A stretch of 64,000 nt of DNA from Ascidiaceihabitans sp034111945 (GTDB lineage: Bacteria > Pseudomonadota > Alphaproteobacteria > Rhodobacterales > Rhodobacteraceae). Below, piece by piece: positions 16,300-24,633 of this stretch. Location of the stretch: assembly GCA_047626725.1 (NCBI GenBank), contig JBLHSG010000015.1, positions 1-64,000 on the forward strand, in the 5' to 3' direction. The notes under the pieces are model-generated. The model did not search any database. It was not told where the DNA came from and saw only the letters and a program-made list of their open reading frames with translations. The translations under genes and the position numbers were made by a program. Every line of letters begins with the position of its first letter. The first letter of the stretch is position 1.

Positions 16300-17778
16300 T
16301 CAGACCTGCCCTGCCACCGTCGCGCGCAACTGCGTTTTCAAAACCTTGCCGTAGTTATTCTTCGGCAAGGACTCTAACCAAACATAGGCTTTTGGTGCTT
16401 TGAACCGCGCGATGTGATCGCGGCAAAGCGCGTCCAATTGCGCCGCAGAAACATCCCCAACAATACAGGCCACGACTTCTTCGCCCCAATCAGCGTGGGC
16501 GCGCCCTATTACCGATGCTTCGCGCACGTCGGGGTGGCGCAGCAATACTTCTTCGACCTCGCGCGGATAGATGTTGGAACCGCCTGAGATGATCATGTCT
16601 TTGGATCGATCCAACAGCGTCAAATACCCGTCATCGTCCAGCGCGCCGATGTCACCGGTGGCCAACCAGCCATCCTGCACTGTTGCGGCGGTTGCGGTTT
16701 CATTGCGCCAATACCCCGGCATGACGGCAGCGCCACGCACCATGATTTCGCCAGCCTGACCTGATGGCACACCGTCCCCGATCCGCAGCGTGATCCCCGA
16801 TTGTGCCTGCCCGACAGACCCAAGGCGTTCATGCCAGCGCGGGTGGGTTTCGTCCTTGATCACATTGCGCGTCAACACGGTGATCGCCATCGGGCATTCG
16901 CCCTGCCCGTATATCTGCACAAACACGTCGCCAAACTGGGCCCGCGCGCGCAAAATATCGGCCACATACATCGGCCCGCCCGCATAAACGATAGTGCGCA
17001 AGCCCGTGCCATCACGCCCTGCCTGTTCGGCGTAAGACGTCAGACGGGTCACAATTGTCGGGGCGGCAAACATATGCGCACGTCCATGAAACGCGGCCAA
17101 ATCCAGCACCTCCCCCGCATCAAAACCACCAGAGGCCGGAAACACATGGCGCGCACCACACCGCACATGCATCAGGTTGTACAGACCGGCGCCGTGGCTC
17201 ATTGGGGCGGCGTAAATCGTGGCGTCCTGCGGCGTGACGTGATCCACATCCGATTGATAACTGTCGGCCATCGCAATCAACATGCCATGGGTGATTTGCA
17301 CGCCCTTGGGCTGACCGGTTGTGCCAGACGTGTAAAACAGCCACGCCAAATCATCGCGACATCGCACGACAAGGTCGCCAAACGGATCACCCATCGGCAC
17401 GCCATCATCTGTGTTCACAATCGGTATCAGGCAGGGTTGCAAAGTCGCGGCTTCGGCCGCGCTCGCGAACACCATAACCGCACCGCTGTTGTCCAAAATG
17501 AACGCCGCCTCGCGACCATGTAGTTTGGCATTGATTGGCACAGCGACGGCGCCAACCGCCCAAATCGCGTATAAAACCACCAGATAATCCGGCGTGTTTT
17601 TCATAAATATCGCAACGCGGTCGCCTGACTGAATGTCTTGCGCGTGCAGCCACCCTGCCAAACCGGCAGCCCTGCTCTGAAATGCACCGTAAGTCGCGAC
17701 CATATTTTCGCCCAGAAACAACGCCGGCGCATCCGGTGTCGCCCCACCCTGATGCCAAAGCCAATTTGCCAAATTCAT
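16300..17778 (-). CDS. AMP-forming acyl-CoA synthetase (ANL superfamily)
   Basis: A 492-residue adenylate-forming enzyme. The AMP-binding signature is LFYTSGTTGQPKG near residues 147-159; later come the YGQGE adenine loop, the TGDIG motif, and the hinge/C-terminal block LDRSKDMIISGGSNIYPREVE. Near the end KNNYGKVLK supplies the catalytic lysine of the adenylation step. It should activate a carboxylic acid with ATP and CoA; fatty, aromatic or dicarboxylic substrates cannot be told apart by eye. It is transcribed away from accB across 188 bp, so a link with acyl-CoA/malonyl-CoA metabolism is possible but unproven. Confidence 0.9.
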   Translation of the reverse strand: MNLANWLWHQGGATPDAPALFLGENMVATYGAFQSRAAGLAGWLHAQDIQSGDRVAIFMKNTPDYLVVLYAIWAVGAVAVPINAKLHGREAAFILDNSGAVMVFASAAEAATLQPCLIPIVNTDDGVPMGDPFGDLVVRCRDDLAWLFYTSGTTGQPKGVQITHGMLIAMADSYQSDVDHVTPQDATIYAAPMSHGAGLYNLMHVRCGARHVFPASGGFDAGEVLDLAAFHGRAHMFAAPTIVTRLTSYAEQAGRDGTGLRTIVYAGGPMYVADILRARAQFGDVFVQIYGQGECPMAITVLTRNVIKDETHPRWHERLGSVGQAQSGITLRIGDGVPSGQAGEIMVRGAAVMPGYWRNETATAATVQDGWLATGDIGALDDDGYLTLLDRSKDMIISGGSNIYPREVEEVLLRHPDVREASVIGRAHADWGEEVVACIVGDVSAAQLDALCRDHIARFKAPKAYVWLESLPKNNYGKVLKTQLRATVAGQV

Positions 17779-17966
17779 CGCGTTCTCCTGATTTGCACAA
17801 GGCCTTCAATCCGCGCCCGATGCACCCTATATCGGATAGGCATCACGACGCTTTCCTTAGGTCAACCCTTGGCCTATAAACTGGATGCAAAGAACAAGGT
17901 GCTCCGAGACGCGCAGCAAAATCGCCAAACACCGGCAAGCACCACAGGGACAAGGCACAAAGACAT

Positions 17967-18452
17967 ATGACAAAAAACACCCGCGACGCAGACGTAGCAT
18001 TTATTCAGGCCTTGGCCGAAGTGCTGCGCGAAAATGACCTGACAGAGGTCCAAGTGAAACGCGAATATTCCGCCGACGACAGCCTGAATGTGCGCGTTAG
18101 CCGTTTGCAGCCACAACAAGTGGTCACGCAAGTTGCCGCACCTGCTGTTGGGGCACCGGTTGCCGCAGCGCCAGCCGCCGCAGCTGCACCTGCCGCAAAC
18201 GTTGATCCGGCATCTAACCCTGCTGCCGTGACATCGCCGATGGTCGGAACCGTCTATATGGCCGCCGAACCAGGTGCGCCAACGTTTGTCAGTGTTGGCA
18301 CAGTCGTTGCCGAAGGCGATACGATTTTGATCGTCGAAGCCATGAAAACCATGAACCACATTCCAGCCCCGCGCGCAGGCAAAGTCACGCGCATTCTGGT
18401 CGATGATGGGGCCGCTGTAGAATTCGGCTCGCCCTTGGTGATCCTCGAATAA
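17967..18452 (+). CDS. accB: Biotin carboxyl carrier protein of acetyl-CoA carboxylase
   Basis: A 161-residue acyl carrier of the ACC complex. An N-terminal helical region (residues 1-45) is followed by an Ala/Pro-rich flexible linker (about 50-80) and a biotinyl domain. The biotin lysine lies in VEAMKTMNHI near residue 129. The AMKTMN form instead of AMKMMN is common in Alphaproteobacteria. It provides the carboxylated biotin used to make malonyl-CoA for fatty acid synthesis. accC starts 10 bp downstream, so the two subunits are co-expressed. Confidence 0.96.
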   Translation: MTKNTRDADVAFIQALAEVLRENDLTEVQVKREYSADDSLNVRVSRLQPQQVVTQVAAPAVGAPVAAAPAAAAAPAANVDPASNPAAVTSPMVGTVYMAAEPGAPTFVSVGTVVAEGDTILIVEAMKTMNHIPAPRAGKVTRILVDDGAAVEFGSPLVILE

Positions 18453-18462
18453 GGCGTTCAAA

Positions 18463-19815
18463 ATGTTCAAGAAAATCCTGATCGCCAACCGCGGAGAAAT
18501 CGCACTGCGCGTCATCCGTGCGGCGCGCGAAATGGGCATCGGTTCTGTTGCGGTGCACTCCACTGCGGACAGCGACGCGATGCACGTGCGTATGGCAGAC
18601 GAATCTGTTTGCATCGGCCCGCCTGCGTCCCAGCAGTCTTATTTATCGATCCCTGCGATCATTGCAGCCTGCGAAATCACCGGTGCCGAGGCGATCCACC
18701 CTGGCTATGGTTTCCTGTCTGAAAACGCGGCATTCGTGCAAATCATCGAAGACCACGGGCTGACATTCATCGGACCAACGGCTGAACACATCCGTGTCAT
18801 GGGCGACAAAATCACCGCCAAAGACACAATGAAAGACCTAGGTGTTCCGTGTGTTCCTGGATCTGACGGCGGCGTTCCAACATTGGAAGACGCACAGCGC
18901 ATCGGCGCCGAAGTTGGCTATCCGGTGATTGTCAAAGCGACAGCAGGCGGCGGCGGCAAAGGCATGAAAGTGGCCCAAACCGCGGACGATATGGAAAGCG
19001 CGTTCATGACAGCGCGCGCCGAAGGGAAATCAAATTTCGGCAACGATGAAGTATACATCGAGAAGTATTTGACCACGCCACGCCACATCGAAATTCAGGT
19101 GTTTGGCGACGGCAAAGGCCGCGCCGTACATTTGGGCGAACGCGACTGTTCGCTGCAACGTCGTCACCAAAAAGTATTCGAAGAAGCACCCGGCCCCAGC
19201 ATTTCACCCGAAGAACGCGCACGGATCGGCAAGGTTTGCGCCGACGCGATGGCCAACATCAACTACATCGGTGCCGGCACGATCGAATTCTTGTACGAAA
19301 AAGGCGAGTTCTATTTCATCGAAATGAACACCCGCTTGCAGGTCGAACATCCGGTGACCGAAGCCATCTTTGGCGTCGATCTGGTGCGCGAACAAATCCG
19401 CGTCGCCGAAGGTATGGACATGTCGTTCACCCAAGACGATCTGGTGATCAACGGTGCTGCAATCGAGGTTCGGATCAACGCAGAAAAGCTGCCAAACTTT
19501 ACCCCCTGCCCTGGCACAATCAGCCAGTATCACGCGCCGGGTGGATTGGGTGTACGCATGGATTCTGCACTGTATGACGGCTATTCGATTCCGCCGTTTT
19601 ACGACAGCTTGATCGGGAAACTGATCGTGCATGGGCGTGACCGGCCCGAAGCCTTGGCGCGTCTAAACCGTGCCTTGGGCGAACTGATCGTGGATGGTGT
19701 CGACACCACAGTTCCGCTGTTTCATGCGTTGTTGCAAGAACCGGATGTGTTGAATGGCACATACAACATCCACTGGCTCGAGCATTGGCTGGAAAGCAAT
19801 CTAGCAACTGAGTGA
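18463..19815 (+). CDS. accC: Biotin carboxylase subunit of acetyl-CoA carboxylase
   Basis: A 450-residue ATP-grasp enzyme that carboxylates biotin on AccB using ATP and bicarbonate. It begins with the invariant MFKKILIANRGEIALRVIRA. It has the glycine-rich ATP lid AGGGGKGMK near residues 163-171, the motif GERDCSLQRRHQKV and FIEMNTRLQVEHPVTE for metal and active-site ligands. Length and motifs match E. coli AccC. It sits between accB (10 bp upstream) and aat (7 bp downstream), so aat is probably read from the same promoter. Confidence 0.97.
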   Translation: MFKKILIANRGEIALRVIRAAREMGIGSVAVHSTADSDAMHVRMADESVCIGPPASQQSYLSIPAIIAACEITGAEAIHPGYGFLSENAAFVQIIEDHGLTFIGPTAEHIRVMGDKITAKDTMKDLGVPCVPGSDGGVPTLEDAQRIGAEVGYPVIVKATAGGGGKGMKVAQTADDMESAFMTARAEGKSNFGNDEVYIEKYLTTPRHIEIQVFGDGKGRAVHLGERDCSLQRRHQKVFEEAPGPSISPEERARIGKVCADAMANINYIGAGTIEFLYEKGEFYFIEMNTRLQVEHPVTEAIFGVDLVREQIRVAEGMDMSFTQDDLVINGAAIEVRINAEKLPNFTPCPGTISQYHAPGGLGVRMDSALYDGYSIPPFYDSLIGKLIVHGRDRPEALARLNRALGELIVDGVDTTVPLFHALLQEPDVLNGTYNIHWLEHWLESNLATE

Positions 19816-19822
19816 ACGCACC

Positions 19823-20449
19823 ATGGCCCTAAACGCGGACCTATTGCTGCACGGCTATTCCATCGGTATTTTCCCGATGGCAGAACACAGGGACGATCCG
19901 GAAATTTTCTGGGTCGACCCGCAAATGCGCGGCATCATGCCTCTTGATGGCTTTCACATGTCACGATCCCTCGCCAAACGAATGCGCAGCACAGACATGA
20001 CTGTCAGCGTTAATCAGGATTTTGACGGGGTTGTTGATGGCTGCGCAGACCGCGTTGAAACTTGGATAAACCCTGAAATTCGCCAGCTTTACAATACGTT
20101 GCACGAGACAGATCGCGCCCATTCGTTAGAAGTTTGGGACGGCGAAACCCTTGTTGGTGGCGTTTATGGCGTTGCACTTGGGGCCGCGTTCTTTGGCGAA
20201 AGCATGTTTTCAAGGCGAACAGATGCGTCAAAAATTGCGCTGGCCTGTTTGGTCGAATTGCTGGTGCGTGGCGGATACAAACTGTTTGATACGCAGTTTA
20301 TCACCGATCATTTGGCCAGCCTTGGCGGTGTCGAAGTGACCCGCGCGCAGTATCATCAATTGTTGGACACAGCACAGGCACAACCCGCGCGGTTTTTAGC
20401 GCCGAACAGTCCTCAGGATGTGGTGCAGCGGATGACCCAAACGTCGTAA
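19823..20449 (+). CDS. aat: Leucyl/phenylalanyl-tRNA-protein transferase
   Basis: A 208-residue cytosolic enzyme of the N-end rule. It moves Leu or Phe from aminoacyl-tRNA onto proteins with N-terminal Lys or Arg, marking them for ClpS/ClpAP. Recognised by LLLHGYSIGIFPMAE near the start, the WVDPQMRGIMPLDGFHMSRSL block and GGVYGVALGAAFFGESMFSR in the catalytic core. It starts 7 bp after accC. Its last 37 bp overlap the end of the convergent DUF2155 gene, so both proteins share coding DNA at their C-termini. Confidence 0.95.
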   Translation: MALNADLLLHGYSIGIFPMAEHRDDPEIFWVDPQMRGIMPLDGFHMSRSLAKRMRSTDMTVSVNQDFDGVVDGCADRVETWINPEIRQLYNTLHETDRAHSLEVWDGETLVGGVYGVALGAAFFGESMFSRRTDASKIALACLVELLVRGGYKLFDTQFITDHLASLGGVEVTRAQYHQLLDTAQAQPARFLAPNSPQDVVQRMTQTS

Positions 20450-20784
20450 CGGGCGTGATCCATGGCGCTCAGTGCTGGGGCTGATGCAATCATCCAGCCG
20501 GAAAACACAGTGCCGATTTTGCCGTTTTCGCTAATTTCCAGCGCGGCATAGGCATTGCCAGACTTATTGCCTGCAGGATAACGGCATTCCATCAAAGTGA
20601 TGTTAAGGCGGCCAAATGCTGTAATTTCACCAGCATTAATTTCAATATCGACAGACGTGCCGCTAAATTTATCCAACCCGCGCAGGATCGCCCCAGTGCC
20701 CGTGCTTGCCTTTGGTTGGGCAAAAACGGGCGTCGCGATGATTGCCGCACATGTCATCAACACACCTGCCGCGCGCATGATCAT
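20413..20784 (-). CDS. DUF2155 domain-containing exported protein
   Basis: A 123-residue protein with a signal peptide (MRAAGVLMTCAAIIATPVFA, cut after Ala near residue 22) and a mature domain of the DUF2155 type. That domain contains LRGLDKFSGTSVDIEINAGE, ITLMECRYP and the C-terminal VFSGWMIASAPALSAMDHARYDVWVIRC. The two cysteines probably form a disulfide in the periplasm. Biochemical function is not known to me. The start ATG at 20784 overlaps the mlaD stop (ATGA), making it the last gene of NDUFA12 > mlaD > DUF2155. Its 3' end overlaps aat on the other strand. Confidence 0.85.
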   Translation of the reverse strand: MIMRAAGVLMTCAAIIATPVFAQPKASTGTGAILRGLDKFSGTSVDIEINAGEITAFGRLNITLMECRYPAGNKSGNAYAALEISENGKIGTVFSGWMIASAPALSAMDHARYDVWVIRCTTS

Positions 20785-21233
20785 TCGCTTTGACCACCCG
20801 ACACAAATTTCAAAAGAAGCGAGATCAAGCTGACCGCCCCTTGGGTATCCAAAATCTCGTCCCCAGCTGCAAAGCTAAAGGGCGAACCGCCTGGCACAAT
20901 TTCAACAAAGTTGCCGCCAAGCAGTCCTTCGGAAGCGATAACAATCGCACTATCATCAGGGATTTCAACGCCTTGCTTGACGTTGACAGTTGTGTCCGCA
21001 CGAAACGTTTCTTGGTTCAACGCGATTTCAGTGACGGTACCGATTTTAACGCCGGCCAATCGCACGTCTGATCCGACACTGACGCCTTCAAGACTGCGGA
21101 AACTTGCTGTTAACGGATATGCATTGCTGCCGCCGCCGGCCAAGCCTGCGACTTGGGCTGCGTAAACACCAAACGCCAATGCGCCTGCCAAAACGACGCC
21201 GCCCACGATCACTTCTGTTGTGTTTTCAGCCAT
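20781..21233 (-). CDS. mlaD: MlaD-type MCE domain protein (phospholipid transport)
   Basis: A 150-residue inner-membrane-anchored protein. One hydrophobic segment (about residues 8-30, VIVGGVVLAGALAFGVYAAQ) is followed by a single MCE domain (YPLTASFRSLEGVSVGSDVRL onward). MlaD hexamers shuttle phospholipids between inner and outer membranes with MlaE and MlaF, which are not in this window. I start it at 21233, where AGGGG lies 8 nt upstream; an in-frame ATG at 21260 would overlap the NDUFA12 gene. It lies between NDUFA12 and DUF2155 genes, a linkage I recall from Rhodobacteraceae. Confidence 0.9.
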   Translation of the reverse strand: MAENTTEVIVGGVVLAGALAFGVYAAQVAGLAGGGSNAYPLTASFRSLEGVSVGSDVRLAGVKIGTVTEIALNQETFRADTTVNVKQGVEIPDDSAIVIASEGLLGGNFVEIVPGGSPFSFAAGDEILDTQGAVSLISLLLKFVSGGQSE

Positions 21234-21244
21234 TTTGATCGCCC

Positions 21245-21628
21245 CTATTCCGGAGTCCATGCCTCGTAATCGGCGCGCGGTGCTGGCTCGTTGCGTCGAA
21301 TAGACCCTGAAGGCGCATAGGCCATTGCAGTGCCGGTCAGGTTTTCATGGTGTGGCTTTTCCCAAGACTGGCGCTTGAGCGGTTTTTTGGTTGGCGGTTC
21401 GTCCCACGTGCGGTGCAACCAGCCATGCCATTCGGGATCAACGCGCGTGGCCTCGGCCTCACCATTAAAAATAACCCAGCGTTTGGAATCATCCGCATTG
21501 TTATAAAAAATGTTGCCTTGCGCATCTTCACCCACGCGCACGCCTTTGCGCCACGTAAACAGTTGCGTGTTCAGCGTTTGACCGTTCCACCACGTTACAG
21601 AACGCAGCAATGTGTTCAGAATGCCCAT
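21245..21628 (-). CDS. NDUFA12-family complex I accessory subunit
   Basis: A 127-residue protein homologous to mitochondrial NDUFA12 (B17.2), a supernumerary subunit of NADH:ubiquinone oxidoreductase found in Alphaproteobacteria. Motifs are VGEDAQGNIFYNNADDSKRWVIF, the PEWHGWLHRTWDEPPT block and a C-terminal KPHHENLTGT..YAPSGSI region that contacts the complex. The ATG at 21628 has GGAGG upstream. It is not near the nuo operon. It heads a three-gene minus-strand unit with mlaD (11 bp downstream) and the DUF2155 gene. Confidence 0.93.
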   Translation of the reverse strand: MGILNTLLRSVTWWNGQTLNTQLFTWRKGVRVGEDAQGNIFYNNADDSKRWVIFNGEAEATRVDPEWHGWLHRTWDEPPTKKPLKRQSWEKPHHENLTGTAMAYAPSGSIRRNEPAPRADYEAWTPE

Positions 21629-21700
21629 CAATTTGCCTCCGGCGTTTCGTATCTGGTATGGCGCATCCCACACGGCGCGTCCAGTGACAAGCGGCGCAAT

Positions 21701-22063
21701 TCAGCTTGCCAATAGTGCTGTGACTTCAATCTCAATTTTGTATTTCGGATCGATTAACGCGCACGAAATCATTGTGGCCACAGGTGGGTTTTCGCCAAAG
21801 GTTGCGGATAAAATTGGCCAGCATGCTTCAAAGTCGTCCGGATTTGGCAACATATACGTGACACGAACGGCGTGAGCAAAATCGCTACCAGCGTCTTTGA
21901 GGGCCGCGGCGATCACATCCAAGGCAGATTGGCATTGGTCTTGAACTGTATCACCCTGCCCGACGGTTCCCGCGACATGCACAAATCCGCCAGCAACCAC
22001 TGCGCGGCAGTAGCCGATTTTTGCCTCGTATGGGCCACCAGAATGTATGCGTTTTATCGACAT
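21701..22063 (-). CDS. RidA-family enamine/imine deaminase
   Basis: A 120-residue protein of the YjgF/YER057c/UK114 (RidA) family. Such trimers hydrolyse reactive enamines or imines produced by PLP enzymes. Visible markers are AVVAGGFVHVAGTVG near residues 22-36, the central ALDVIAAALKDAGSDFAHAVRVTYML helix-strand pair, and ALIDPKYKIEIEVTALLA at the end. The usual active-site Arg region near the C-terminus reads YKIEIEV, without the RVAVEV-type Arg, so it may be a RidA subgroup with another activity. The start at 22063 follows AGGAG. The clpX terminator lies just upstream. Confidence 0.85.
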   Translation of the reverse strand: MSIKRIHSGGPYEAKIGYCRAVVAGGFVHVAGTVGQGDTVQDQCQSALDVIAAALKDAGSDFAHAVRVTYMLPNPDDFEACWPILSATFGENPPVATMISCALIDPKYKIEIEVTALLAS

Positions 22064-22133
22064 CTTTTTTCTCCTCAGCAAGAAGGCGAAATGCCATCCG
22101 AGCAACAGAGTTCCACACTCGTTTCAAAAAGAA

Positions 22134-22156
22134 AAGGCGCGCCATTGGCACGCCTT
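22134..22156 (-). terminator. Rho-independent terminator of clpX
   Basis: On the minus strand AAGGCG(T)GCC pairs with GGC(G)CGCCTT around a short loop, with one mismatch. It is followed by TTTTCTTTTTG. It lies 31 nt after the clpX stop and before the ridA ribosome site, so it separates the two transcripts. Confidence 0.82.
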
Positions 22157-22187
22157 AAATCTTAATTTCTCAAAGTTCGTTAGGTGC

Positions 22188-23453
22188 TTAGCCCGCGCTT
22201 GCTGGTTCTTTTGCAGCGTCGGCGTGGATCATCAAAGGCTGTGCATCTGACATCACCGCTTCTTCGTTAACCACAACTTCGGTAACGCTATCCTGGCCCG
22301 GAAGATCAAACATCGTATCCAGAAGGATTTCCTCAAGAATAGAACGCAAACCACGTGCACCCGTTTTACGTTCGATTGCACGCTTGGCGATCGCGTTCAA
22401 CGCATCTTCGGTAAAGCTAAGTGTCGTGTCCTCCAGCTCGAACAAACGTTGGTATTGCTTGACCAGCGCGTTTTTAGGCTGCGTCAAGATCGTAACCAAA
22501 GCATCTTCGTCCAAATCCTCAAGCGTCGCCAAAACTGGCAAACGACCGACAAATTCTGGGATCAAGCCGAATTTCAGCAAATCTTCTGGTTCGAGGTCCG
22601 TAAAGATCTCGCCAACGCCGCGTTCATCGTTGTCACGCACGTCCGCGCCAAAACCCATAGCAGAGCCTTTGCCACGTGCTGCAATGATTTTATCCAAGCC
22701 GGCAAATGCACCGCCACAGATGAAAAGGATATTGGTCGTGTCCACTTGCAAGAATTCCTGCTGCGGATGCTTGCGACCACCTTGCGGTGGAACAGAGGCG
22801 ACCGTGCCTTCCATCAGTTTCAGCAACGCTTGCTGCACGCCCTCACCCGATACGTCGCGGGTGATTGACGGGTTTTCAGACTTGCGTGTGATCTTGTCGA
22901 CTTCATCAATGTAAACAATCCCGCGTTGGGCGCGTTCCACATTATATTCAGAAGCCTGCAGCAATTTCAGAATGATGTTCTCGACGTCTTCGCCAACATA
23001 ACCTGCTTCGGTCAATGTCGTCGCATCTGCCATAGTGAACGGAACATCCAAAATACGTGCCAAGGTTTGGGCGAGCAGCGTTTTGCCGCAACCCGTCGGG
23101 CCCATCAGCAAGATGTTAGATTTCGCCAGTTCAATATCGCCACCCTTTTGGGCGTGATTCAAACGTTTGTAATGGTTGTGAACAGCCACCGACAACACAC
23201 GTTTGGCCATTGCTTGACCGATCACGTAGTCGTCCAGAACTTCGCAAATGTCCTTGGGAGTCGGCACGCCGTCTGTCGCTTTCAAACCCGAGGCTTTGGT
23301 TTCCTCGCGAATGATATCCATGCACAATTCAACGCATTCATCGCAGATAAACACAGTGGGGCCCGCAATCAGCTTGCGCACCTCATGCTGGCTTTTCCCA
23401 CAAAAGCTGCAGTAGAGCGTATTTTTGCTGTCGCCGCCGGTATTCGATGCCAT
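22188..23453 (-). CDS. clpX: ATP-dependent Clp protease ATP-binding subunit ClpX
   Basis: A 421-residue AAA+ unfoldase. The N-terminal zinc-binding domain shows CSFCGKSQHEV and FICDECVELC (four Cys). Walker A is GPTGCGKT and Walker B is IVYIDEVDKI. Pore and sensor motifs follow, with the ClpP-docking IGF-type loop expected in the NDERGVGEIFTDLEPEDLLKFGLIPEF region. Length matches the family. It feeds unfolded substrates, including ssrA-tagged proteins and in relatives the cell-cycle regulator CtrA, into ClpP, encoded 135 bp upstream in the same direction. The start at 23453 is set by the family N-terminus. Confidence 0.97.
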   Translation of the reverse strand: MASNTGGDSKNTLYCSFCGKSQHEVRKLIAGPTVFICDECVELCMDIIREETKASGLKATDGVPTPKDICEVLDDYVIGQAMAKRVLSVAVHNHYKRLNHAQKGGDIELAKSNILLMGPTGCGKTLLAQTLARILDVPFTMADATTLTEAGYVGEDVENIILKLLQASEYNVERAQRGIVYIDEVDKITRKSENPSITRDVSGEGVQQALLKLMEGTVASVPPQGGRKHPQQEFLQVDTTNILFICGGAFAGLDKIIAARGKGSAMGFGADVRDNDERGVGEIFTDLEPEDLLKFGLIPEFVGRLPVLATLEDLDEDALVTILTQPKNALVKQYQRLFELEDTTLSFTEDALNAIAKRAIERKTGARGLRSILEEILLDTMFDLPGQDSVTEVVVNEEAVMSDAQPLMIHADAAKEPASAG

Positions 23454-23588
23454 GACAACCCTTTCAGGTTTTAACGTTTCGCTTTGCGCAACTTGCACAA
23501 AATCAACTGATTTGGATTAGTTTAGGTCAGCCCCCGCGCGGCCACAATCGCAAAATGAAAGTGACTGCTGGTCGCGCGAGGTGTTCAA

Positions 23589-24221
23589 TTATTCAGTCTT
23601 GTCGTCTTCTTTGGTGCGGTTCTCGACGATTTCATCGATCAAACCCCAATCTTTGGCTTCTTGCGGCGACATAAAGTTGTCACGCTCGAGCGCCGCTTCG
23701 ACGTTTTTCAGCGTCTGACCAGTGTGTTTGACGTAAATTTCGTTCAAACGCGTTTTCAGTTTTTGCGTTTCTTGCGCATGGATCATGATGTCCGTCGCCT
23801 GCCCCTGATATCCGCCAGATGGTTGGTGAACCATCACACGAGAATTCGGAAGCGAGAAACGCATGCCTTTTTCACCAGCTTGCAACAACAATGACCCCAT
23901 CGATGCCGCCTGCCCGATGACCAACGTGCTGACCTTGGGACGGATGTACTGCATCGTGTCATAGATCGACAAACCGGACGTCACCACGCCACCAGGCGAG
24001 TTGATGTACATGCTGATTTCTTTTGACGGGTTTTCCGCCTCAAGGTGCAGCAATTGCGCGACGATCAGCGATGACATGCCATCATGCACAGGACCGCTCA
24101 GGAAAATAATGCGCTCCTTCAGGAGGCGCGAAAAGATGTCGTACGCACGTTCGCCACGACTGGTTTGCTCAACCACCATGGGGACCAGCGTGTTCATATA
24201 GGTGTCGATTGGATCGTTCAT
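23589..24221 (-). CDS. clpP: ATP-dependent Clp protease proteolytic subunit ClpP
   Basis: A 210-residue serine peptidase. The catalytic triad is Ser107 (GQAASMGSLLL), His132 (MVHQPSGG) and Asp181 (ERDNFMSP). The oxyanion-hole glycines are in NSPGGVVTSG. It forms a double heptamer that degrades proteins delivered by ClpX or ClpA. The start at 24221 gives the usual short propeptide; no strong Shine-Dalgarno sequence is visible. It precedes clpX on the minus strand with 135 bp between, so clpX may also have its own promoter. Confidence 0.97.
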   Translation of the reverse strand: MNDPIDTYMNTLVPMVVEQTSRGERAYDIFSRLLKERIIFLSGPVHDGMSSLIVAQLLHLEAENPSKEISMYINSPGGVVTSGLSIYDTMQYIRPKVSTLVIGQAASMGSLLLQAGEKGMRFSLPNSRVMVHQPSGGYQGQATDIMIHAQETQKLKTRLNEIYVKHTGQTLKNVEAALERDNFMSPQEAKDWGLIDEIVENRTKEDDKTE

Positions 24222-24633
24222 AAGATGTCTGCCTGCGCTGTTGTCTGACAGGACCATACCCGCCAGTCGTTACCCGAATATTAGTGCCCCGAACAGGGGG
24301 CCGCAAGGGGGGCTTCCTTGCGATTGTTTGTCGCGAGGGTCCAACGGACCACCCGTCAGGCAAGCACACGTGGCCTATCGATAGGGCGCAAAAATGAAGG
24401 TGGCGTTAAGGCGCGGTACACCATAATCAAAAAACAAAATGCAGGCTTTGGGTCAGATCACATCCGACTTTGACCAATTAGTTCAGTCGATTAGGAAAAT
24501 TTCAAGCCACCGGTGCCTCAAGGCCGATGGCTCAAACCCGCTGAAATGACGAACCTAAAATACGGGAAATTCCCGATCTGTCAGGAATCGCCGCAGCCTG
24601 TGGGGACGTACAGCGCCCTTGGCAGGTTCACAT
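24222..24633. other. Intergenic stretch between clpP and amidase gene
   Basis: About 410 bp without a convincing gene. The part next to clpP (24222-24400) should hold the clpP promoter on the minus strand and is rich in G/C runs. The part near 24506-24533 forms a hairpin that, read on the minus strand, may end the amidase transcript. I searched by eye for SRP RNA, tmRNA and 6S-like signatures and saw none. Confidence 0.5.
24506..24533 (-). terminator. Possible terminator downstream of amidase gene
   Basis: On the minus strand GAGCCATCGG and CCGGTGGC pair with one mismatch, with an inner GCC/GGC step. The stem is followed by TTGAAATTTTCC, a weak T-rich tail. It lies about 100 nt after the amidase stop. 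It is the only terminator-like element in this gap. Confidence 0.35.

Noticed and set aside
22384..22914. Open frames antisense to clpX.
   Set aside because: They exist only because of the codon bias of clpX; no domains recognised and no ribosome site.
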